Positions 58,401 to 64,000 of a stretch of DNA of 64,000 nt are shown here, piece by piece (the first letter of the stretch is position 1; each line of letters opens with the position of its first letter). The notes under the pieces were generated by a model. That model was given only the letters and a program-made list of their open reading frames with translations. It did no database searches and was not told the origin of the DNA. Position numbers and translations under genes: made by a program. This DNA comes from Neospora caninum Liverpool (lineage: Eukaryota; Apicomplexa; Conoidasida; Eucoccidiorida; Sarcocystidae): the NCBI RefSeq assembly GCF_000208865.1, contig NC_018392.1, positions 930,001 to 994,000 of the forward strand, written 5' to 3'.

Positions 58401-59886
58401 GCTGTTGTGTCAAAAACGTGTCCCATGCCGAACTGGTGCTTATTGCCGACGAGAACGGATTCCATCCTCCTTCGGAGTCCTCCTCTCCTCGCAGGACAGA
58501 CAGCGCCTCCTCCAGCGAAGAGTTGTCTTGTTCATCTTCTCCGCCGCTCGTGCCTATCTTGAAGAACGCGCTCCTGCTCTGCACCCAATCGTCGTCTTCA
58601 TCGCCTTCGGTCTGTTGCTCGGAATTGCCTGATTCGAAAATTGTTCCCAAGGAGGATCCTTTCCCTCTCCAAGAGGTCAGTCCAGCGAAGAGGGAGGTGC
58701 GGGGCCTCCCGGGCCCTGTGTCGTAAACGGGCACATCTCTTGGGCCGCTCCGGCTGCTCGTTGTGGATTGGGTGATTTGAATGTGTTTCCCTTCGCTGCC
58801 ACCTTCCTGAGTCCTTCCGTGTCCACTGCTACCTCCAGAGGGTGTGGTGTCGCCAGGCCTTTTGTTCAGTACGTCAGCTTCACCTCCATTCTCGACGGCC
58901 TCGGCCTGGGCACGTATCCTGGCATAGAGATCGGTGAGCTCCTGGAGGGCTGCTCTTACATAATCGGCGCTATGCACTGCCTTGGGCAATACAGATGACG
59001 CTTCCGCAGCCAGGTTCATCAACTGGCTAGCGAAATGACGGAGCCAGCCGGCCTCTGCAGATCTGGACCCTGGCGGATGCTCAAAATGTGCCAATCCGCT
59101 GAACGAAGACGCGTCTACTTGGCCACCGTGATGGTCTCCTGGCGGGTCACCCCCCCAGCCTCCCACTCCCAAGACGTAGGAAGTCGTCCCTACTGCAGGC
59201 GCCCGTGCGCCTCCGGTTGGGGCTTCCCTCCCTTGGTCATTTTCACCCGAACTCGCCAACAGCCCGGCACTCACAGCTCCGCTCTCTCCTGGGGACTCGC
59301 AGAAAGAGCCCTTGATCTCTTCACTGGATTCTGTATCCGTCTGAGATTCACCGCTGCCGCCATTCCCATCCGCTGCCGCCAGACGGCGCGCATGTCGAGT
59401 TGCCGACGAAATTGAAACAGAGAGCGGGAAAAGAGGCCTCCCCTCGTGTAGGCCAGAGGAGGCTGTTTCCGAACTCTGGCCAGCAAGTCGAGACGGCAAG
59501 ATGCAGCGAAAAGCATATTTGGTGAGATAGATGCCCAAGCTGACGGTGATAAACACAGACAGCAGTCGAAGCCCGAGACGCCTGTCTGGAAGAATAGCGT
59601 GACGCCCGCCGAGTCTGGAAAGCGAGAGACCTCGACGACTCCGTCGAGCCGCCCCTGTCGGCGATGGTTCGTGATCGCCGGCGTCGACGCCAGAGAGTTG
59701 GGAGGTGGAGGAGAATCGACGTCTGTCGGGACTGCCTGGTCGAGTGTGCACTGCTTCAGTCGCCTCTTCAGCCATGAGCTCCGTTCCTCGACGCGAGAGG
59801 TTCTTCTGCTGGGAAGACGTTGAGGACGCAAATGCGCCATACCCTTGTCGGGCCTCCACCGACGGAGCTGGCACCGGACCGCTCAT
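55486..59886 (-). CDS. Probable TEXEL-containing dense-granule (secreted) protein, single exon
   Basis: One uninterrupted frame runs from the ATG at 59886 to a stop at 55486-55488, giving 1,466 residues. A GTG ten codons upstream extends the frame but is not a eukaryotic start. The N-terminus is hydrophilic for about 104 residues. A single hydrophobic segment follows (LGLRLLSVFITVSLGIYL, about residues 105-122), as in recessed signal sequences of Toxoplasma dense-granule and rhoptry proteins. RHARRLAAADG follows at about residue 167, an RRL core that fits the TEXEL cleaved by the Golgi protease ASP5. Residues 170-1085 are of low complexity: Gly/Ser/Asp-rich, then Lys/Glu-rich (KKEEAEKKERERKETERK), then Ala/Gly/Glu-rich. 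The last 375 residues look globular and helical (ALSITRKVQGVLRDYREG, LAFDLASAFVSVTLLEEKA) and match no family I recognise. Export to the vacuole or host cell is inferred from layout only. Confidence 0.75.
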   Translation of the reverse strand: MSGPVPAPSVEARQGYGAFASSTSSQQKNLSRRGTELMAEEATEAVHTRPGSPDRRRFSSTSQLSGVDAGDHEPSPTGAARRSRRGLSLSRLGGRHAILPDRRLGLRLLSVFITVSLGIYLTKYAFRCILPSRLAGQSSETASSGLHEGRPLFPLSVSISSATRHARRLAAADGNGGSGESQTDTESSEEIKGSFCESPGESGAVSAGLLASSGENDQGREAPTGGARAPAVGTTSYVLGVGGWGGDPPGDHHGGQVDASSFSGLAHFEHPPGSRSAEAGWLRHFASQLMNLAAEASSVLPKAVHSADYVRAALQELTDLYARIRAQAEAVENGGEADVLNKRPGDTTPSGGSSGHGRTQEGGSEGKHIQITQSTTSSRSGPRDVPVYDTGPGRPRTSLFAGLTSWRGKGSSLGTIFESGNSEQQTEGDEDDDWVQSRSAFFKIGTSGGEDEQDNSSLEEALSVLRGEEDSEGGWNPFSSAISTSSAWDTFLTQQRGEQETATQDGGATGDWGNRPTYSAVLQRPSRSTSEPPPSRSSRGSVSVKILHGRDRAGGLQGRAPSSQRRQTSVERGNQPSGPGFPGRRPTNRFQSIDRTAGGRRGGWRTDGLSRHAPSTPAGERKPGLGGAGKTRQRGTGQGGSGPGSEKGGGGESSKDVERRGGDSGQTGGSGGAIGGSGGGGRRPGDDDKDDEKRKKGTGSSSGGGDRKQQGKKKEEAEKKERERKETERKETERKEKEDRKRKEAGDQRGSRGVSSEAERSSAEKGRKKTAKKGADKQTTRTDGGGEEAASQTSTATESEKRDVEKPKDEDTRMEGDSKGGAPILSLEETGSGEGGQHGADGTATGSDDGDQDQPPAPASEKDESKQKKSGAGKRKQKKTGGKQGRQTKGGDGEPSAGASEAGAAETVRSVPGGDAPDGDGKHVDKQGDGDAQAGAEGTAGAPGQQSEQGEGAEEAGEQKTVAGADEATDEAAAKREAERTGARPKVPSTKSKKKPKKKGQKEEQPESEPPAPVPEEDTTPARGRTRHRTHWEATGAGAEGGKKASKPAARSADGGREQDGGAAGGVSGKLPRGPGAKASPSPTVDFDAMALSITRKVQGVLRDYREGVQNFHEMPGGEQFVEKSFAGSDAGDDFGVDDFFLISKFVLFQAETCCRLDALCEVADGLHELEKSRQQEDGAGSDTAAPGGRGTEPSLLSSIVEYLQDASETASSVGLQVLSREVTMRSDSISQWLLPPVPHIALPPFPHQDGYNPDSKEVVYTAEGEPLPASDPVSVVKILQDRLRVWKSTGATILSTVEQRWWRPPSDPDEAKRQHERTKLAFDLASAFVSVTLLEEKAAEWGLSDAANAIHDSDTRQRVQQAADLLTAAIQEEETIGQSAVQEYASIVYDTARANVKNPEKRWDPLPSNDHAPDIQAVMELRGVKASGASAPNQETTPGTAAVPTTQEEQKSDEARAPKESSADT

Positions 59887-60240
59887 CGTAGACTTGCCCA
59901 AGGAGATACGCGACACCGTAGATCCTTATATGTCACACTAGGAAGCTCACATCATCATTGGAAATAAAAACTCTTTGGAGTGACAGAGTATATATATATA
60001 TATATGAGAGTTCGATCTACCCTCGCCACTCACAATAATCGATTGAGGCGGAGCATCGAGGATCCCCGGCGCACCCCCGCTGCAGGCCTGTGGGCAGATG
60101 GCGGAAAAGAGAGCCCGAAACACAAACGTCCCTCGCTAGTTTACAGACGCTACCATTCCCAACATGCTGAATCCAAGCAGCGAAATATTTTCAGCTGGTC
60201 TGATTAAGGTGACCGAGAGTAAACAGCCCACCAGTGTATC
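59887..60240 (-). promoter_or_regulatory. Upstream region of the TEXEL-type gene
   Basis: The promoter of the single-exon gene should lie here. An (AT)8 tract at 59990-60005, about 105 bp before the ATG, is the only distinctive element. I do not find a clear copy of the WGAGACG element reported for Toxoplasma promoters in this stretch. Confidence 0.3.
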
Positions 60241-63200
60241 TCATCCTTGACTAGAGGCGGGCGCCGCACCGGCCTCGCGACTCCCCTTTGTAGTTGAGTG
60301 GGTTTACCAGAAAGCAACACTTGAGAGGATTGACGGTGGTTTTTCGACGCCTCGCCGCCAACCCTGAGCATTAAATCTGACCCAAGTCGACAAATACCTG
60401 ATAAGCAATTCGCTTACCAATTGAAATCCCACTGCCGCAAAAAAAAAAACGACGGCTGTAGCATGCATGCCTCATCTGCGGCGGTGGCCGTGCCCCCGTC
60501 AGCAGCGCTGCTAGCCGGGGCTTCGTGGGGGTTGCGGAGGCGATCGAATTCGGGGAGCGGATTTCGAGGAACTGGCCGTGAGTCAAGTGGACCCATCGGG
60601 GTGTTGTCCTCTTAGACAGCATCCTTCAGACGAATGGAGAGTAGAAACAGAACAGCATGGAGAACGGATGGGTCAATCCGAGCACGATCGGAACCCGAAG
60701 TGTTCGGTTGCTTCAACCTCGAAACAATAACAGAATTCAGCCTTGCAACGTGTGCCTCCAGACCGGGGCGGACGGTTCTGTTGTGGAAAAACGCCGATGC
60801 CGAAAGTGCGAGTCGGGTGTGTTTTGTGTCGCTAAATTTAATACACGCTTGAGCGCCGTCCCGCCACTGGGCTGATGTGGGCTGCAGTCTACACAATTAA
60901 TAGTCTGCATCCGTCGCACGGCTTCCCGCTGTGCAGTGTCAGTACGAGTAATACTGTTTCTCGAATGAAAGGACAAACGGAATGCCGCTCGATGCGTAAC
61001 AGGGCCGCTGCTCGTGTAAGAGCTTTGTCAGCCCCAGACACGCTAGGCAGGAAACGTCCACCCTCTGCCTTCCCCAGCGCTGCCGTCCCCTTGAATCTGG
61101 AGCATTCTAAAACACAGCAACGTTACAGTTTAGCCGCCTCCAGGTTCCTCACTCCATCCGTCACATGTTCTCCTCCAGACCAGCCACCACATTCCCCAGA
61201 GTCTCGTCAATATGTTGCTCTACCCTTACATACGCCGGTTGAGCACCGACGAGTTCTGCCGCGACGAAGCTTTCTGCCAGGTCGCCTCGCAGGAAAAGAC
61301 TCGGCAGACCCCGTTCCGTGCATCTTGCGTGGACAACCACGATACATTTTGTTTGCAGGGTTTCAAAAAATGGTCCTCGAGACCGGCTGTCACGGTGGCG
61401 TGACAGATACGAAGGAAAATTCGTGACCACGCGCAAAAAGAGCGTAGTCCACGAGGCGCTGCTCCCCTCCAGAATTGGAGCGCTGTGCATCATCGACACA
61501 GTGCTAGCAAGCAGAAGCAGCAGTTCCGCCACCTCACGACAAAAACGAGTTCACCATTTAGATGCATCTGCCACCATGACACAACCTCGCGACACGGTGA
61601 CCTACGAGCACTAGCAATGTCCCATTGCGCGCAGCACCCGCGTACACGGACAGCAGCGAAGATAGAAGCACGGCGGGAAAGCCGCCGAGCGGGACACCAG
61701 GAAAACGAACCGCTATCCCTGTCAACACATTCCTTGCTCCCCGCGCGATTCAACGGTAAATCACGCTGTAATCAACATGGCTGGATTGTGCTGGGCGACG
61801 GCTGCTCAGTAGCGACCTGATGGCTTAAGCGCGGTCCCGTCATGTCGCAGCATTGCAATGATAGCAGTCAGGCGTGGCTTTCACTACAGAATGCAGTACA
61901 TATATCTGTTCACAAGTCGGTATTGGTGTAGGTTGGACGATGTACCCCCCATTAAGTACTAGTTTGAAGGTGTGAAATCCAGAGGCTCAAACAAACAACC
62001 CGAGAGCCTCCTGATGGGACTCCTCTCCGTTCAACCCTCTTGGTGCACAGACACTGCTCATGCCGCAAAATCGGCAGGTGTCAAACGGTTCCACGGAGCT
62101 CGGTTCGAGAAGCATCTGCGGAAAAGAAGGCCGACGGGTTTGTCTTTTTCTAACGTCGGCTTCAGTGTGCAGGAGCACGGTGGCTGCCGCCCCCCCTAAC
62201 AGATCGGCTGATATGCCTGGTAATAGGGCCTGACGGTTCTAACCCTTCATGCCCCCTGTGCCAACAGGATCACTGAGGACTTGTTCATTGAGCCTGTGAT
62301 GTCACGAACACCGAAAAAGCGTTACAGCTCAGACACGAGAGCCGATGCCTCCGACGGCATCCCAAACACCACATATTTCCCTCCTTCCCGCTGACGTGAG
62401 AGCCGAGCGTGCTGCGTCACAGCGTGTCCCAATCCGTTATTCGTTTCTCATTCCTCTGATTGAGCAAACAACGACGTGAACCTGTCGCTCCACTTGCTCC
62501 TTGTATCTGCAGCGGTTCCTGCTGCACTTGCTTCATCTTCTAGTTCGCGGGCCTCTGGGCCATCCAACTGAACGAAGGCATTCCATACTTTCTACTGGTG
62601 GACTCCTCAGATCAAGGCGAGCTATAGTTTATCTTGTCGAATGCCAACTCAATCAGTTATGTGAAAGCATGAACTCGATTACAGTCCTCCAGCCCTGTTC
62701 GGTTTCTTTCCGTTTCGTATTGTCCTCCAAGCAGTGTCAGGCCCATCACTCTAATGTCGCTGCTCGGTCGTGGGCATTCGCTTTGTGTTACTTGTCTTGA
62801 TTTGAGGAACGATAGCACGGCTACAGGTGTTCGGAACATTTTCGTGCCTTCTGCGAATGTTTCCTGCAATGCTGCACCTACCGCTTCTTTGAAAAAAGCA
62901 CATCCCACCGCTACCTTCGGGTACGTTTCACGCCTGTGTACCGCCGGTGCCCGGACCGACTCAGCCGGTGTATCTCGTGATCATCAGTATAAGGCTTCTT
63001 CGTATGGGTGAAGGCTCTCGAGTGTCGCTGGGGTCATTGCGGTGTTTCGTTACCTCTGTTTGTCGATCGGCAAAAGGCACAAAAGTTCTCCGGTGGAATG
63101 CCGATGTCGTTTAGGCCCCGCCTGTTGAACCACTACCTGTAGCTACTGCAGGCTGATGCGCTTTCTCACAGTGTACCCCCGATTGTAGCAGTGTGTCTAA

Positions 63201-63743
63201 TGAGCTGACTGATCGGAGGATCGGTAGCGTCGGGCGTGACCGTTCTAGTCATCGCGTAAGTTTCTGAATAGAGGAAGGAGGTCACTCACACTAGAATGAT
63301 CTACATGCAAATACCCCCAGTCCCAGTGGAATTGCCAATTTCTCGGCGTTACCCGAGGTTGACGACCTTGCCTAGTTCACCAGTTCTTGCCAGTCATTTT
63401 ATCCGTGATCAAGCCTCCTCCCACCAGGTGTCGGCTATGTATGGAACACCATCAGTCACACTCTGTTTCCCACCACGCTTCCATTTAAGAATTCAGAGCA
63501 TCGCCCCGTCAAGGGCATCCCTTAGGGAGGCAGCAGCGACGCAGCGATGCTGCTGCGTGAACCCCCTTACACCCATCCACTAAAGTTCCGTTCTGCCTTG
63601 TAAATAACGCCCGTCCTCCCCGTCCTTGTGTGCTCGCGCCGCCGCACTGTGTGCTTCTTCCTGCGCTTCACAACTTCGCCTTTCATTCCACCCTACACCC
63701 GCCTTCCCTCTGCTCGATTGACATCGGCATCTGCTTCTTCTAG
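60241..63743. other. No firmly recognised gene
   Basis: Several frames of 60-120 codons occur. The only ones with protein-like composition are at 61161-61532 (listed separately). An A-run of 11 lies at about 60439-60449. No domain motif is seen in the rest. Confidence 0.4.
61161..61532 (-). CDS. Weak candidate coding segment, unknown function
   Basis: The minus strand is open for 123 codons with a hydrophobic start (AELLLLLASTVSMMHSAP) and protein-like later parts (TKCIVVVHARCTERGLPS, YVRVEQHIDETLGNV). The first codon is GTG, and the only in-frame ATGs are at residues 14 and 15, so it would have to be an internal exon entered at GTCGTGAG/GTGG. The plus strand is also open over the same bases in two frames, which lowers confidence. 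Confidence 0.25.
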   Translation of the reverse strand: MAELLLLLASTVSMMHSAPILEGSSASWTTLFLRVVTNFPSYLSRHRDSRSRGPFFETLQTKCIVVVHARCTERGLPSLFLRGDLAESFVAAELVGAQPAYVRVEQHIDETLGNVVAGLEENM

Positions 63744-63987
63744 GCGTGGTTATGCCCAACCCCTGCCAGAAACCAACGAGGCCACCTCCTACAAAGTCTT
63801 GACGGATCGCGAGGAAATTGGGACTCCACCATGCCTCGAACCAGTCGACGTGAGCCGTTCGGAGTCTTTCGCCACTCATCGCCGTGCGCCGAAAGTGGCT
63901 TCCAAGCGGCGACTTCGGCAGATCGCCGCAAGTAAAATGTGTGCGAAGACGGACATTGGAGATCCACTACTACAGCCGTGCCGGTAG
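63744..63987 (+). CDS. Weak candidate terminal exon at the right edge
   Basis: After a pyrimidine tract and TTCTTCTAG, 80 codons are open to TAG 63985-63987. They have mixed, protein-like composition (PLPETNEATSYKVLTDREE, then VASKRRLRQIAASKMC). No family is recognised and the upstream exon was not found. Confidence 0.25.
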
Positions 63988-64000
63988 AGGCTCCAGGCTG

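Noticed and set aside
56796..58562. 588-codon plus-strand ORF rich in Pro, Ser, Leu and Arg
   Set aside because: It is the antisense of the single-exon TEXEL-type gene. The composition follows from reverse reading of Glu/Lys/Gly-rich codons, and several other antisense frames are also open.
55486..59916. Start of the TEXEL-type protein at 59916
   Set aside because: The codon at 59914-59916 on the minus strand is GTG. The first ATG in frame is at 59886.

Overview
The window is a piece of nuclear genome from an apicomplexan parasite, most likely a coccidian and probably Toxoplasma gondii or a close relative. This is an inference from several signs: short exons broken by GT-AG introns of about 100-1,100 bp, long low-complexity protein tails, many (AT)n microsatellites inside introns, a large intron-poor ORF with a recessed hydrophobic segment followed by an RRL (TEXEL-type) motif, and a radial-spoke gene, which requires a flagellated stage. 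No bacterial operons, ribosome binding sites, CRISPR arrays or insertion sequences are visible.

Layout from left to right. At 933-2864 (+) are the last three visible exons of a subtilisin-like serine protease whose 5' part lies outside the window. From 2865 to about 11.3 kb there is no recognisable gene, only purine-rich sequence, microsatellites and a 27-bp tandem repeat in a small ORF. At 12135-16220 (+), with possible 5' exons from 11327, is a MacroD-type macrodomain protein with a disordered tail of about 588 residues. At 18438-19154 (+) is a small single-pass membrane protein. A pyrimidine-rich region with a 28-bp tandem repeat (22.0-22.4 kb) and a second pyrimidine tract (23.3-23.6 kb) precede a two-exon 88-residue gene resembling ribosomal protein bL32 (23647-24490, +).

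The centre carries two minus-strand genes. One is an 11-exon S1/P1-nuclease-family protein with a signal peptide and C-terminal membrane anchor (27082-32920). The other is a radial spoke protein 3 (RSP3/RSPH3) gene (41596-46759). Between them are about 6.5 kb without a recognised gene and one orphan coding-like exon (39519-40155). On the right, a plus-strand gene with two LSD1-like zinc ribbons (50926-54912) converges on a minus-strand single-exon 1,466-residue protein (55486-59886). The latter has the layout of a TEXEL-containing dense-granule protein. The last 4 kb holds only weak candidates.

The genes do not form one pathway. They serve proteolysis, ADP-ribose removal, organelle translation, a secretory nuclease-like fold, the microgamete axoneme, a zinc-ribbon protein and probable secretion into the parasitophorous vacuole. 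All gene models were assembled by eye from splice sites, reading phase and family motifs. Phases were checked and close exactly for the macrodomain, nuclease, bL32-like and RSP3 models. First exons and low-complexity parts are the least certain.
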